From Streptomyces djakartensis (lineage in GTDB: Bacteria > Actinomycetota > Actinomycetes > Streptomycetales > Streptomycetaceae): a DNA stretch of 64,000 bases. Location: positions 186,001 to 250,000 of the forward strand of contig NZ_BMWE01000011.1 of assembly GCF_014651075.1 (NCBI RefSeq), in the 5' to 3' direction. The notes below the pieces were generated by a model that did no database searches, had not been told where the DNA came from, and worked only from the letters and a program-made list of their open reading frames with translations. Of the stretch, positions 39,204-49,991 are shown in pieces; position 1 is the stretch's first letter; each line of letters starts with the position of its first letter. The position numbers and the translations under genes were made by a program.

Positions 39204-41639
39204 GTGTCGTCTCTCGCTCTGTACCGCCGCTACCGCCCGGAGACCTTCACCGAGGTCATCGGGCAGGAGCATGTCACCGACCCGCTGCAGCAGGCGCTGC
39301 GGAACAACCGGGTCAACCACGCGTACCTGTTCAGCGGGCCGCGCGGCTGTGGCAAGACGACCAGTGCGCGGATCCTCGCCCGGTGCCTGAACTGCGAGCA
39401 GGGGCCCACGCCGACGCCGTGCGGTGAGTGCCAGTCCTGTCAGGACCTCGCGCGCAACGGACCGGGGTCCATCGACGTCATCGAGATCGACGCCGCCTCG
39501 CACGGCGGTGTGGACGACGCCCGTGACCTGCGCGAAAAGGCCTTCTTCGGCCCCGCGCGCAGCCGGTACAAGATCTACATCATCGACGAGGCCCACATGG
39601 TCACGTCGGCCGGGTTCAACGCGCTGCTGAAGGTCGTCGAGGAGCCGCCGGAGCATCTCAAGTTCATCTTCGCGACCACCGAGCCCGAGAAGGTCATCGG
39701 CACGATCCGGTCGCGGACCCATCACTACCCCTTCCGGCTCGTCCCGCCCGGCACGCTGCGCGAGTACCTCGGCGAGGTGTGCCGGAAGGAGGACATCCCG
39801 GTCGAGGAGGGTGTCCTCCCGCTCGTCGTGCGGGCCGGCGGCGGGTCGGTACGTGACTCCATGTCCGTCATGGACCAGCTGCTCGCCGGCGCCGCCGAGG
39901 ACGGTGTGACATACGCCATGGCGACCGCCCTGCTCGGGTACACCGACGGCTCCCTGCTCGACTCCGTCGTCGAGGCCTTCGCCACCGGCGACGGGGCCGC
40001 GGCCTTCGAGGTCGTCGACCGCGTGATCGAGGGCGGGAACGACCCCCGGCGCTTCGTCGCCGACCTGCTGGAGCGGCTGCGTGACCTGGTGATCCTGGCC
40101 GCCGTGCCGGACGCGGCGGAGAAGGGGCTCATCGACGCCCCCGCGGACGTCGTCGAGCGTATGCAGGCCCAGGCAGGCACCTTCGGCGCCGCCGAGCTGA
40201 GCCGGGCCGCCGACCTCGTCAACGAGGGGCTGACCGAGATGCGCGGCGCCAACTCGCCCCGTCTCCAGCTGGAGCTGATCTGCGCCCGCGTCCTGCTCCC
40301 CGCCGCCTACGGCGACGAGCGGTCCGTCATGGCCCGCCTCGACCGGATCGAGCGCGGCGTGAACTTCTCCTCCCAGGGGCCCTCCGGCATGCCCGCCATG
40401 GGATACGTGCCCGGGCCCGAGGGACACGGGGCGGCGGCCGGCGCCCCGGGGGGCGCGCCCGTTCCGCCGGGCGGCGGTCCGGCCGCGGCCCGGGCGGCTG
40501 TCCGTGCCTCCGGAGCGCCGGGCGGCGGTAACGCCCCAGCCGCGGCGGGTCCGGGGGCGTCGCCGTCCGCGCCGGGCACGCCTGCGGGACACGCGCCCGG
40601 TGTGTCAGGCATGGCCGGCGCCCCAGGGGCTTCCGGAGCTCCCGCCGACGCTCCGGCCGAGTCCGGCCCCGCCGTCGAGGGCCCCGCCCGGCCTGCCCAG
40701 CCGCCCCAGCCCGCCCAGCCGGCCCAGCCGGCCTCCGCTCCTTCGGCGCCGTCCGCACCGGGCCCGGGCGCCTGGCCCACCGCGGCCTCGGCCGGCAGTG
40801 GCCGTCGCCCGGGCGGCTGGCCCACGGCCGCCGCCCCCGGCACGCCCGGCTCGAACGCTCCGGCAGCGCACACCCCCGGGCCGAACACTCCCGCCCCCAG
40901 CGCCCCACCGGCGCCCCCGCCCTCGGCGCAGCCACCGGCCCAACCCCCGGCCTCCGCCCAGGCCGCCCCCGCCGGCGGCCTCGACCCCCGCATGCTCTGG
41001 CCGAACATCCTGGAGGCCGTCAAGAACCGCCGTCGCTTCACCTGGATCCTGCTCAGCCAGAACGCCCAGGTGGCCGGCTTCGACGGCACGACCCTCCAGC
41101 TCGGCTTCGTCAACGCGGGTGCGCGTGACAACTTCCTGAGCAGCGGCAGCGAGGACGTACTGCGGCAGGCGCTGGGCGAGCAGTTCAACGTCCAGTGGAA
41201 GATCGAGGCGATCGTCGACCCCTCCGGCGGCTCCGCGCCCCCGCCGGCGCCGGGCGGCCCCTCCGGCCTCGGCGGCGGCCACGGCGGAAGCGGCGGCTAC
41301 GGCAGCGGTCACTCCGGCGGCGGCAGCCACACCGGCAGCGGCGGAGGTGGCGGCTACAACGCCGGTGGCGGCGGCGGTACGGCGACCGCGCAGCGCCAGG
41401 CCCCGTCGCAGTCGGCGGCGCCGTCGCCCCCCGCCCAGGAGCCGAGCAGACCCTCGCCCACGCCCGCACCGGCTGCTCCCGTGCCCCGGCCGTCCGCCCC
41501 GGAGCCACGGCGCGTGTCCGTCGAGGACGACATCCCCGAGGACGACGACCCGGACCTCGACGAGTCGGCCCTCTCGGGCCAGGAACTGATCGTCCGGGAA
41601 CTCGGAGCGACGGTGGTGGAGGAGTTCTCGAACGAGTAG
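39204..41639 (+). CDS. dnaX: DNA polymerase III subunit gamma/tau
   Basis: This 811-residue clamp-loader ATPase starts VSSLALYRRYRPETFTEVIG. Walker A is GPRGCGKTTSAR. The zinc module has cysteines in CLNCEQGPTPTPCGECQSC. Walker B is IYIIDEAHM and the SRC-like motif is TIRSRTHHY. Domain III ends near residue 400. A long Pro/Ala/Gly-rich linker (about residues 415-590) and a short conserved tau-like domain follow (ILEAVKNRRRFTWILLSQNA), then a second Gly-rich stretch and an acidic tail. I see no A-rich slippery heptamer for a gamma frameshift, so only the full-length form is predicted. Confidence 0.96.
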   Translation: MSSLALYRRYRPETFTEVIGQEHVTDPLQQALRNNRVNHAYLFSGPRGCGKTTSARILARCLNCEQGPTPTPCGECQSCQDLARNGPGSIDVIEIDAASHGGVDDARDLREKAFFGPARSRYKIYIIDEAHMVTSAGFNALLKVVEEPPEHLKFIFATTEPEKVIGTIRSRTHHYPFRLVPPGTLREYLGEVCRKEDIPVEEGVLPLVVRAGGGSVRDSMSVMDQLLAGAAEDGVTYAMATALLGYTDGSLLDSVVEAFATGDGAAAFEVVDRVIEGGNDPRRFVADLLERLRDLVILAAVPDAAEKGLIDAPADVVERMQAQAGTFGAAELSRAADLVNEGLTEMRGANSPRLQLELICARVLLPAAYGDERSVMARLDRIERGVNFSSQGPSGMPAMGYVPGPEGHGAAAGAPGGAPVPPGGGPAAARAAVRASGAPGGGNAPAAAGPGASPSAPGTPAGHAPGVSGMAGAPGASGAPADAPAESGPAVEGPARPAQPPQPAQPAQPASAPSAPSAPGPGAWPTAASAGSGRRPGGWPTAAAPGTPGSNAPAAHTPGPNTPAPSAPPAPPPSAQPPAQPPASAQAAPAGGLDPRMLWPNILEAVKNRRRFTWILLSQNAQVAGFDGTTLQLGFVNAGARDNFLSSGSEDVLRQALGEQFNVQWKIEAIVDPSGGSAPPPAPGGPSGLGGGHGGSGGYGSGHSGGGSHTGSGGGGGYNAGGGGGTATAQRQAPSQSAAPSPPAQEPSRPSPTPAPAAPVPRPSAPEPRRVSVEDDIPEDDDPDLDESALSGQELIVRELGATVVEEFSNE

Positions 41640-41768
41640 TCCTCGACGAGTAGTCCTCGAACGAGCAGCCAGGCCCGGAGCTGGCCTCTTGGCCCCTTGG
41701 AGGAACGTCCAAGCGAGGAAGCCCGCCCTCTTCGGAAGCCCGCACAAAGGAATCCCGGTGCTTCCCGT

Positions 41769-41774
41769 TAGGCT
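41769..41774 (+). promoter_or_regulatory. -10 element of purD
   Basis: TAGGCT ends 6 nt before the purD GTG, so the transcript is probably leaderless. The same hexamer and spacing occur before the gene at 57590. Confidence 0.5.
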
Positions 41775-41780
41775 GGCCAT

Positions 41781-43031
<1,251 letters not shown>

Positions 43032-43101
43032 CCGGCCATTCGCGCGCAAGTTCGCCCGTCGCCCGCAAGGGGTAAACGCCCGCGTTCGGTGAACCTCACA
43101 G

Positions 43102-43140
43102 GCCCCGGATCCGTCTCAGGATCCGGGGCTTGAAGTTTTC
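43102..43140 (+). terminator. intrinsic terminator of purD
   Basis: An 11-bp stem (GCCCCGGATCC, 43102-43112; GGATCCGGGGC, 43119-43129) is followed by TTGAAGTTTTC. It lies 70 bp after the purD stop. Confidence 0.85.
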
Positions 43141-43366
43141 GGTATGCGGGGCCACACCCTCGCTGTCCGTGATCTACCTCTCCCCAGAGCCATTCCATCG
43201 AGTGACCGATGTGCTATCCGGCTGACGGGAGGCGGGGCCCCAACTAGGGTGCGGCGCAAGCGTTCCGGCACTTGGCCCATCGGCATTGCGATGTCAGTGG
43301 CGGGTGCCACAGTGGGGGAGTGAGCAAGGAAAGCGTCAGGTCAACGGGGAGGGGGTGAGGTCGGTC
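43141..43366. other. intergenic region, no gene recognised
   Basis: This stretch lies between the purD terminator and the next gene. It should contain the promoter of the M48-like gene. I see no clear promoter hexamers or palindromes. Confidence 0.4.
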
Positions 43367-45202
43367 GTGACCGGTATGGGTGTGGAGGCGGGCGCACAGG
43401 CGGCGCGGGCCCGGGCGCTCGTGGTCCTGCGTATCCGCAGCCGCGCGCTGGCCGTCGCCCTGCTGCCCGCCGCCGTCGCCGTGATCCTGCTCGCGGGCGG
43501 CGCGGCCGGCCGCCTCGCCGGCACCGGCTGGGACGCAGCCCGCTGGGTCGTGACGCCGGTCGCGGCCCTCGTGCTGCTCGCCGCCGCGGCAGTCGCCCTG
43601 GTCGTGGCCCGTGCCCGTCCCGCCATGAGCCCGACGGTCCCGATCGCGGAGGAGGCGGCCCCCGACCTGTACCGGATGGTGCGTGACCTCGCCGACCGCC
43701 TCGAGGTCCCCGCGCCCTCCGCGATAGCGCTCACGCCGGACTGCGACAGCTGGCTGGAGGACCGTACCCACCGGGCCCACGGTCCGCCCCCTGCCGAGGA
43801 GCACGACGACATAGCGGGCGCGGGGAGACACCCGCACCGCCGGCACACGGTCGCGCCGGTGCTGGTCATCGGCTCGCCGTTCCTGTGGTGGATGCGGGTC
43901 GGCGAGCTGCGCGCGGTCCTCGCCCCGGTCGTGGCGGGCACGGGCCCCTCGGCCCACCCGGACATAGCCGCCGCCCGGCGCTTCGTCCGGGGTCTGGACG
44001 CCGCTGTGGCGGTGGCCTCGGCGCCCCACCGAGGCCCGGTGCCGCAGGGCGTGATGGCCGGCGTCGGCTGGGTGGCCCGGGTTCTGCTGCGCAGCTGCCG
44101 CGTGCACGCCGGCGAGATGGAGCGGGGGGTCGCGGCCGCGGCCGCGGAGCGTGCACAGGCTGTGGATTACGGCCTGCGGATCGTCGCCCAGGAACAGGTG
44201 GGCCTGGCGTACGCGGGCTGGGACCGGCTGCTGACCCGGGTCGCGCTGCCCGCCTGGCGGATGGGTCGCTGGCCGTCCCGGCTGGACGCCGGTGTGGTGG
44301 CGGCGCTGACGGAGCTGTCCCGGCGCGACCGCCTGGCCGAGGGGTTCGCGTCCCGTCTGGGAGAGCGGCCCGCCTGCGATCTGCTCGAGGAGCCCGGCAC
44401 GGTCGACGAGGCCGCTTCCCTGCTCGCCGCCCGCCTCTTCCACGGCGGCCCCGCCGGACCCGGACCCGACTGGTCGCCGGTGGACTGGAGCGAGTACCCG
44501 GATGAGGTGGTGGACCGCAAGTGGCGCGTCGACGCGGCCCGCCTGCACCGTGTCCTGGACGCGATGGGCGTCCGCCCGGCCCCGGGGAGCACGGCCCCGG
44601 ACACCGGTGGCCCGACCCTGTCCCGCGTCCTCGACCACCTGACGGACCGGACCGGCGAAACGCCCCGGACGGGCGAAACGCCCCGGACCGGCGAAACACA
44701 TCGCGCCGCCAGAGCGCCGGAGCCGCCTCCCGGCGACGACGAGGACCTCACCGGCACCACCCCCCACAGCGCCACCCTGGCGGCCAGACTCAGCGCAGAA
44801 CTGGCCCGCGAGGAGGCCACCGCGGCGCCCGGCCCGTCGACCTCCGCCTCCTCCGCCGCCGCGTCGGCCGCCTCACCGACGGCCGGCTCACCGGCCACCC
44901 CGGACCTCGCCCTCTGGGACGACCGGGCCCTTCCCCTCTTTCCCCTCCAGCCCCCGCGCACGGCCCGCGAGCTGCTCGCCGACCACCTCACCGCGATGGT
45001 CTGCTGTGCCGCCATGGACACCGCCGACGCGACTCCGGGCCTGGACTGGCTGGACGGCCCGACCCTCCTCCACAACGGCGAACGCACCGCCGATCTGACG
45101 CCCAGGGTCCTCACCCTGATCGAGGACGGCGACCCCACCCCGCTCCGCGTCTGGCTCGCCGAACTGGGGATACGCCCGGAGAAGCCCGTCCGGCTCGCCT
45201 GA
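43367..45202 (+). CDS. membrane protein with degenerate M48-peptidase-like domain
   Basis: This protein of about 611 residues has two N-terminal membrane helices (about residues 25-50 and 60-82). A segment laid out like an M48 peptidase follows: APDLYRMVRDLADRLEVPAP, a strand pair, VLVIGSPFLWWMRVGELRAV, then LAPVVAG where active M48 enzymes have LAHELGH. Neither zinc-binding His of HExxH is present. The C-terminal half includes repeats of TGETPR (near 44654-44695) and a helical tail. It is probably not a protease but a binding or scaffolding protein. The GTG at 43367 follows GTGAGG. Confidence 0.7.
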   Translation: MTGMGVEAGAQAARARALVVLRIRSRALAVALLPAAVAVILLAGGAAGRLAGTGWDAARWVVTPVAALVLLAAAAVALVVARARPAMSPTVPIAEEAAPDLYRMVRDLADRLEVPAPSAIALTPDCDSWLEDRTHRAHGPPPAEEHDDIAGAGRHPHRRHTVAPVLVIGSPFLWWMRVGELRAVLAPVVAGTGPSAHPDIAAARRFVRGLDAAVAVASAPHRGPVPQGVMAGVGWVARVLLRSCRVHAGEMERGVAAAAAERAQAVDYGLRIVAQEQVGLAYAGWDRLLTRVALPAWRMGRWPSRLDAGVVAALTELSRRDRLAEGFASRLGERPACDLLEEPGTVDEAASLLAARLFHGGPAGPGPDWSPVDWSEYPDEVVDRKWRVDAARLHRVLDAMGVRPAPGSTAPDTGGPTLSRVLDHLTDRTGETPRTGETPRTGETHRAARAPEPPPGDDEDLTGTTPHSATLAARLSAELAREEATAAPGPSTSASSAAASAASPTAGSPATPDLALWDDRALPLFPLQPPRTARELLADHLTAMVCCAAMDTADATPGLDWLDGPTLLHNGERTADLTPRVLTLIEDGDPTPLRVWLAELGIRPEKPVRLA

Positions 45203-45442
45203 TCCGGACGCCGCACGAGCGGCTCCCTCGCCCGGATCTCCGACTTCCGCTTCTGGCCGATTCAAAACGAACAGTGACGAAGTGCGCGCGTTATGTGATG
45301 TGCTTGGACCGTTCGCGCACATGGCAAGGTCGGGCGACATACGACAAACACATAAGCGAGCCGCTGTCGCCCAGTCAGCAGGACCTGGCACACACCACAC
45401 CGGTACGCGCACACACGGGGGCGAAGGGGAGGGGAAACAGGC
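45203..45442. promoter_or_regulatory. 240-bp intergenic region, promoter area
   Basis: Relatively AT-rich patches occur at 45262-45290 (TTCAAAACGAACAGTGACGA) and 45330-45360. The 3' part leads into a strong ribosome-binding site (GGGGAGGGG) for the next gene. No palindrome or RNA element is recognised. Confidence 0.35.
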
Positions 45443-46918
45443 ATGGGATCTCAGCAGATCCGCCGCTGGGAGTCGGGGGCGCTGGCGCACGCCGTGACGG
45501 ACCCCTTCGGGCAGGGCCCCGTACCGTGGCTGCGCGGCAACGTGACGTACTTCGACGACACCGGCCAGATCGTCCCCTGGTACGTGGACCTCGACGCGCC
45601 CCACACCGGGAAGAAGACCGGCCGCTCCGGTGGTCCCCGCGCGGCCGACGACGTCCACCTCCAGATCAAGGGCTTCACCTCGACCTGCGCGGTCGCCCCA
45701 GGCGAGGCCATCGACTTCCACATCACCGTCGACCCGCCGCAGGAGTTCGGCGTCGACATCTACCGCATCGGCCACTACGGCGGTGACGGCGCCGCGAAGA
45801 TCACCACCAGCCCGCGCCTGTCCGGCATCGTGCAGCCCCCGCCGCTCACCGCGGACCGTACGGTCTCCTGCCACCACTGGTGGCTGTCATGGCGGCTCCA
45901 GGTCCCGTCGGACTGGAACATCGGCGCGTACGTGGCCGTCCTCACCACCGCCGACGGCTACCGCTCCCACGTCCCCTTCACGGTCCGCCACGACCAGCCC
46001 GCGGACCTGCTCCTCGTCCTGCCCGACATCACCTGGCAGGCGTACAACCTCTACCCGGAGGACGGCCGTACCGGTGCCAGCCTGTACCACGCCTGGGACG
46101 AGGAGGGACGTCTGCTGGGCGAGGCCGACGCCGCCACCACGGTCTCCTTCGACCGTCCGTACGCGGGCGCCGGCCTCCCCCTGCACGCCGGACACGCCTA
46201 CGACTTCATCCGCTGGGCCGAGCGCTACGGCTACGACATCGCCTACGCCACCGCCGGCGACCTGCACGCGGGCCGTGTCGATCCCACCCGCTACCGCGGC
46301 CTGGTCTTCCCCGGACATGACGAGTACTGGTCGGCCGCCATGCGCGGCACCGTGGAACTGGCCCGCGAAGCCGGCACCTCGCTCGTCTTCCTCTCCGCCA
46401 ACTCCATGTACTGGCAGGTGGAACTGGGCCCCTCCCCGTCCGGCGTCCCGGACCGCCTGCTGACCTGCCGCAAGCGCCAGGGCCCGGGGAAGCCGGTGCT
46501 GTGGCGGGAGATCGACCGGCCGGAGCAGCAGCTGATCGGCATCCAGTACGCCGGTCACGTCCCCGAGCCGCACCCGCTGGTCGTGCGCAACGCCGGCCAC
46601 TGGCTGTGGGAGGCGACCGGCGCGCGGGAGGGGGAAGAGATCGAGGGCCTGGTGGCGGGGGAGGCCGACCGTTATTTCCCGCGCACCCCCCTGCCCGAGC
46701 ACGCCGAGCGGGTGCTGCTCGCCCACTCCCCCTACACCGACCGGCAGGGCGCACTCCGCCACCAGGAGACGTCCCTCTACCGCGCTCCCTCCGGTGCCTG
46801 GGTCTTCGCGTCAGGGACGTTCGCCTGGACACCGGCCCTGGACCGCCCCGGTCACGTCGACGCCCGCATCCAGCGCGCCACCGCCAACCTCCTCGACCGC
46901 ATCTGCAAACGCGACTGA
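45443..46918 (+). CDS. N,N-dimethylformamidase large-subunit-like protein
   Basis: This 491-residue protein resembles the beta subunit of N,N-dimethylformamidase. An N-terminal Ig-like part (GFTSTCAVAPGEAIDFHITV, VDIYRIGHYGGDGA, LSWRLQVPSDWNIGAYVAVL) is followed by a class-I glutamine-amidotransferase-like fold (LLVLPDITWQAYNLY, FIRWAERYGYDIAYATAGDL, VFPGHDEYWSAAMR). The true substrate is unknown, and homologs in Streptomyces are probably not DMF degraders. No signal peptide is seen. The ATG has GGGGAGGGG 12 nt upstream. Confidence 0.8.
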   Translation: MGSQQIRRWESGALAHAVTDPFGQGPVPWLRGNVTYFDDTGQIVPWYVDLDAPHTGKKTGRSGGPRAADDVHLQIKGFTSTCAVAPGEAIDFHITVDPPQEFGVDIYRIGHYGGDGAAKITTSPRLSGIVQPPPLTADRTVSCHHWWLSWRLQVPSDWNIGAYVAVLTTADGYRSHVPFTVRHDQPADLLLVLPDITWQAYNLYPEDGRTGASLYHAWDEEGRLLGEADAATTVSFDRPYAGAGLPLHAGHAYDFIRWAERYGYDIAYATAGDLHAGRVDPTRYRGLVFPGHDEYWSAAMRGTVELAREAGTSLVFLSANSMYWQVELGPSPSGVPDRLLTCRKRQGPGKPVLWREIDRPEQQLIGIQYAGHVPEPHPLVVRNAGHWLWEATGAREGEEIEGLVAGEADRYFPRTPLPEHAERVLLAHSPYTDRQGALRHQETSLYRAPSGAWVFASGTFAWTPALDRPGHVDARIQRATANLLDRICKRD

Positions 46919-46988
46919 CCCGCTGTCCGCGGTCACTCCCCGCATACGGGAGAATCGACCCACTTGGACAGAACCACGGGGAGGAACC

Positions 46989-47888
46989 GTGTCCGGATTC
47001 GTAGAAAAGCCCGAGCCGATCCAGGTTCCGGGCCTGGTGCACCTGCACACCGGCAAGGTGCGCGAGCTGTACCGGAACGAGGCGGGCGACCTCGTGATGG
47101 TCGCCAGCGACCGCATCTCCGCGTACGACTGGGTGCTGCCGACCGAGATCCCCGACAAGGGCCGGGTCCTCACCCAGCTCTCCCTGTGGTGGTTCGACCG
47201 GCTCGCCGACCTGATCCCCAACCACGTCCTGAGCACCGAACTGCCCCCGGGCGCACCCGCCGACTGGCAGGGCCGGACGCTGGTCTGCAAGTCCCTCCAG
47301 ATGGTTCCGGTGGAGTGCGTGGCCCGTGGCTACCTCACCGGCTCGGGCCTGGCCGAGTACAACGAGACCCGCACGGTCTGCGGCCTCGCCCTTCCCGAGG
47401 GCCTGACCGACGGCAGCGAACTGCCCGCCCCGATCTTCACCCCGGCCACCAAGGCGGAAGTCGGGGAGCACGACGAGAACGTCTCCTACGAGGAGGTCGC
47501 CCGCCAGGTCGGCGCGGACACCGCGGCCCGGCTGCGCCAGGCGACCCTCGCCGTCTACTCCCGGGGCCGGGACATCGCCCGGGAGCGGGGCATCATCCTC
47601 GCGGACACCAAGTTCGAGTTCGGCTTCGACGGCGACGACCTGGTCCTCGCGGACGAGGTCCTCACCGCGGACTCCTCCCGCTTCTGGCCGGCCGACCAGT
47701 GGCAGCCGGGCCGCGCGCAGCCCTCCTACGACAAGCAGTTCGTCCGCGACTGGCTGACCTCGGCGGAGTCCGGCTGGGACCGGGGGAGCGAGCAGCCGCC
47801 GCCCCCGCTGCCGCAGCAGGTCGTGGACGCCACCCGCGCCAAGTACGTGGAGGCGTACGAGCGCCTGACCGGCACGAGCTGGTCGTAA
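46989..47888 (+). CDS. purC: SAICAR synthetase
   Basis: This 299-residue enzyme joins aspartate to CAIR to form SAICAR in purine synthesis. It has the SAICAR-synthetase core: HLHTGKVRELYRNEAGDLVM, ASDRISAYDWVLPTEIPDKG, VECVARGYLTGSG, GIILADTKFEFGFD and PSYDKQFVRDWL. GGGGAGGA sits 2 nt before the GTG. It is followed by a strong terminator and a tRNA-Gly gene on the other strand. Confidence 0.97.
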   Translation: MSGFVEKPEPIQVPGLVHLHTGKVRELYRNEAGDLVMVASDRISAYDWVLPTEIPDKGRVLTQLSLWWFDRLADLIPNHVLSTELPPGAPADWQGRTLVCKSLQMVPVECVARGYLTGSGLAEYNETRTVCGLALPEGLTDGSELPAPIFTPATKAEVGEHDENVSYEEVARQVGADTAARLRQATLAVYSRGRDIARERGIILADTKFEFGFDGDDLVLADEVLTADSSRFWPADQWQPGRAQPSYDKQFVRDWLTSAESGWDRGSEQPPPPLPQQVVDATRAKYVEAYERLTGTSWS

Positions 47889-47905
47889 CGCCGCGGCGCA
47901 CACGC

Positions 47906-47937
47906 AGAAGCCCCCCGGCCGGAACCGGGGGGCTTCT
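47906..47937 (+). terminator. intrinsic terminator of purC
   Basis: A 13-bp stem, AGAAGCCCCCCGG (47906-47918) against CCGGGGGGCTTCT (47925-47937), starts 17 bp after the purC stop. It lies just beyond the 3' end of the opposing tRNA-Gly gene, so it may act in both directions. Confidence 0.85.
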
Positions 47938-47940
47938 CGC

Positions 47941-48016
47941 TGGAGCGAACGACGAGGTTCGAACTCGCGACCTCAACCTTGGCAAGGTTGCGCTCTACCA
48001 ACTGAGCTACGTTCGC
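47941..48016 (-). tRNA. tRNA-Gly (anticodon GCC), CCA encoded
   Basis: The minus strand folds as a standard tRNA. The acceptor is GCGAACG against CGTTCGC with discriminator T and encoded CCA. The anticodon loop is TTGCCAA (anticodon GCC) and the T-loop is GTTCGAACC. The body is the same as that of the tRNA-Gly at 51905-51977. Confidence 0.94.
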
Positions 48017-48038
48017 ATGCGCCGTGGCGCGGGAACCA

Positions 48039-48659
48039 CTATACCCAACCTCGCTCCCGCGCGAGCCGCACCGCCGCATGCCGGTTCTCCGCCCCGAGCT
48101 TCGACACCGCCGACGACAGGTAGTTCCGCACGGTCCCCTGTGACAGCGCGGCCCGTTCCGCGATCTCCGCGACAGGGGCCCCGTCGGCCGCCAGCTCCAG
48201 CACCTCGGCCTCCCGCGCGGTCAGCGGCGAGTCCCCGGCGGCGATCGCGTCGGCGGCCAACTCCGGGTCGACGTAACGATTACCGGCGTGCACCGTGCGG
48301 ATGATCTCCGCGAGCCGCTGCGCGCTCACGGTCTTCGGCACGAACCCCCGCGCCCCGGCCGCCAGCGCCCGTTTCAGATGCCCGGGCCGCCCGTGACTGG
48401 TGACGATGAGCACCTTGCAGGCGGGCAGTTCGGCACGCAGGCGTGTGGCGACCTTCACACCGTCGGCGCCGGGCATCTGGAGATCCAGCACCGCGACGTC
48501 GGGCTTGTGTGCCCGGGCCATGGCCAGCGCCTCCGGCCCGGTGGCCGCCTCGGCGACGACCACGAGGTCGTCCTCCATCGCCAGCAGCGCGGCGAGTGCC
48601 CCGCGGATGAGGTGCTCGTCGTCGGCGAGCAGCAGCCGTACGGGTTCCGCGGCGGTCAT
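48039..48659 (-). CDS. NarL/DesR-type response regulator
   Basis: This 206-residue regulator has a receiver domain (VRLLLADDEHLIRGALAALL, phospho-acceptor Asp59 in VAVLDLQMPGADG, Lys in FVPKTVS). A LuxR-type helix-turn-helix follows (LTAREAEVLELAADGAPVAE, then LSQGTVRNYLSSAVSKLG). It overlaps the kinase gene by 4 bp (ATGA). It is the last gene of the ABC-transporter two-component operon and probably controls that operon through the palindrome at 51807-51826. Confidence 0.93.
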   Translation of the reverse strand: MTAAEPVRLLLADDEHLIRGALAALLAMEDDLVVVAEAATGPEALAMARAHKPDVAVLDLQMPGADGVKVATRLRAELPACKVLIVTSHGRPGHLKRALAAGARGFVPKTVSAQRLAEIIRTVHAGNRYVDPELAADAIAAGDSPLTAREAEVLELAADGAPVAEIAERAALSQGTVRNYLSSAVSKLGAENRHAAVRLARERGWV

Positions 48660-49969
48660 GGCGTGACCTCACTCACAGGCCGTGTGGAGGCGGTCGGGGG
48701 GCCGAGCCGGGCGGGGCGGATGGCGTCCGTGCCGGAGGGGCCGGACCCGGAGGGGGGCACGGCCTGAGACGGCAGAGGAATCTCCGCCGTAAGCCGGAAC
48801 AGCCCCTGACCCGCGGGCCCTGCCTCCAGCGTCCCGTCGATCTCCGCGAGCCGTTCCCGCAGCCCGGCGAGCCCGGAGCCGGACCCGTTGTCCGTCGCGC
48901 CCTCGCTCGCTCCGTCGTTCTCCACGACTAACACCACACGTCCCTCCAGCACCCGCAGTCGCACCACACACCGCCGCGCGTCCCCGTGCCGCAGGACGTT
49001 CGTCACGGCCTCCCGCACCACCCATCCCAGGGCGGACTGCACCCCGGCCGGCAGCCCGGCTGCCGCCCCGCTCACCGTGCAGTCGATGCCGGCCGCGGCC
49101 AGCACCCCTTGCGCACCGGCCAGTTCGGAGCCGAGGTCGGCCTCCCGGTAGCCGCGGACGACCTCCCGCACTTCCCGCTGCGACTCCTGCGCGAGCCGCT
49201 GCACCTCGACCATCTGGTCCACGGCCTCGGGCCGCCCCCGCTGAGCCAGCTGCACGGCGAGCTCGCTCTTGAGCGCGATGACGGCGAGGTTGCGGCCCAT
49301 GACGTCGTGCAGATCGCGCCCGAACCTCAGCCGTTCCTCGGCGACGGCGAGCCGGGTCCGGGTCTCGCGGGCCTCGTCGAGTTCGTAGACGGCGTTGAGC
49401 AGCCAGACCGAGAAGACGGCCGTGAAGGCGAGGAAAGAGCCGCCCGCCAGCACGATCAACGCCCTGAAGAACGCGGCGAGCGCGGAGGCGCCGAGAGCGA
49501 ACGCCACCAGCCAGGCCCCCAGGGCGAATCCGCCCGCGATTGCGAACGTGCGCCGCCGGTCGCGGACGCCGAGCGCGATGATCCCCGGGCCGAAGATCAG
49601 AACGACCCCGAACATGGCGCCCGCGGCGCTGTCGGCGTCCTCACCGCGCGGTCCGTACTCGACGATGCCGATCGCCACGACCGAGACCGCGGCGGTGACG
49701 GCAGCCAGGGTCCACAGCAGTCCAAGCGGCTGTGGCCTGCGGCCACGCGTCCAGTCCAGCGCCCGGGACACGGTGGCGAAGCAGATCACGGCGTGCAGGG
49801 CCACCATGAGCAGCACCCAGACGCCGAGCCGTGGGCCCAGCGGGGCGACGGACGTGAGCCCGACGGTGCAGAACTCGATCATCGCGAATAAGTGGAACGA
49901 CCACCGCGTGTACGTCTCGACCTTCTCCGGCGTGGTCTTGCGCCGCCACCACCTGCCCGGCCCCCGCAT
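48656..49969 (-). CDS. DesK-type sensor histidine kinase
   Basis: This 437-residue kinase has about six membrane helices in its first 190 residues. A HisKA_3 domain follows, with the phospho-acceptor His221 in RFGRDLHDVMGRNLAVIALK. The HATPase domain has ALGWVVREAVTNVLRHGDAR and GSGSGLAGLRERLAEIDG. Such kinases often sense membrane state or antimicrobial peptides when placed with ABC exporters. The ATG at 49969 follows AAGGA. It is 22 bp after the permease gene. Confidence 0.9.
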   Translation of the reverse strand: MRGPGRWWRRKTTPEKVETYTRWSFHLFAMIEFCTVGLTSVAPLGPRLGVWVLLMVALHAVICFATVSRALDWTRGRRPQPLGLLWTLAAVTAAVSVVAIGIVEYGPRGEDADSAAGAMFGVVLIFGPGIIALGVRDRRRTFAIAGGFALGAWLVAFALGASALAAFFRALIVLAGGSFLAFTAVFSVWLLNAVYELDEARETRTRLAVAEERLRFGRDLHDVMGRNLAVIALKSELAVQLAQRGRPEAVDQMVEVQRLAQESQREVREVVRGYREADLGSELAGAQGVLAAAGIDCTVSGAAAGLPAGVQSALGWVVREAVTNVLRHGDARRCVVRLRVLEGRVVLVVENDGASEGATDNGSGSGLAGLRERLAEIDGTLEAGPAGQGLFRLTAEIPLPSQAVPPSGSGPSGTDAIRPARLGPPTASTRPVSEVTP

Positions 49970-49991
49970 CAGCCCGTCCTTCCCCCTCCGG

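Noticed and set aside
39204..41639. Programmed frameshift for a short gamma form of DnaX
   Set aside because: I found no A-rich slippery heptamer with a downstream stop and stem of the E. coli kind.
47726..48079. Small minus-strand proteins reading through tRNA-Gly (also at 51831-52079)
   Set aside because: They share a peptide (AHANVAQLVERNLAKVEVAS or a close form) only because the tRNA genes are translated in one frame.
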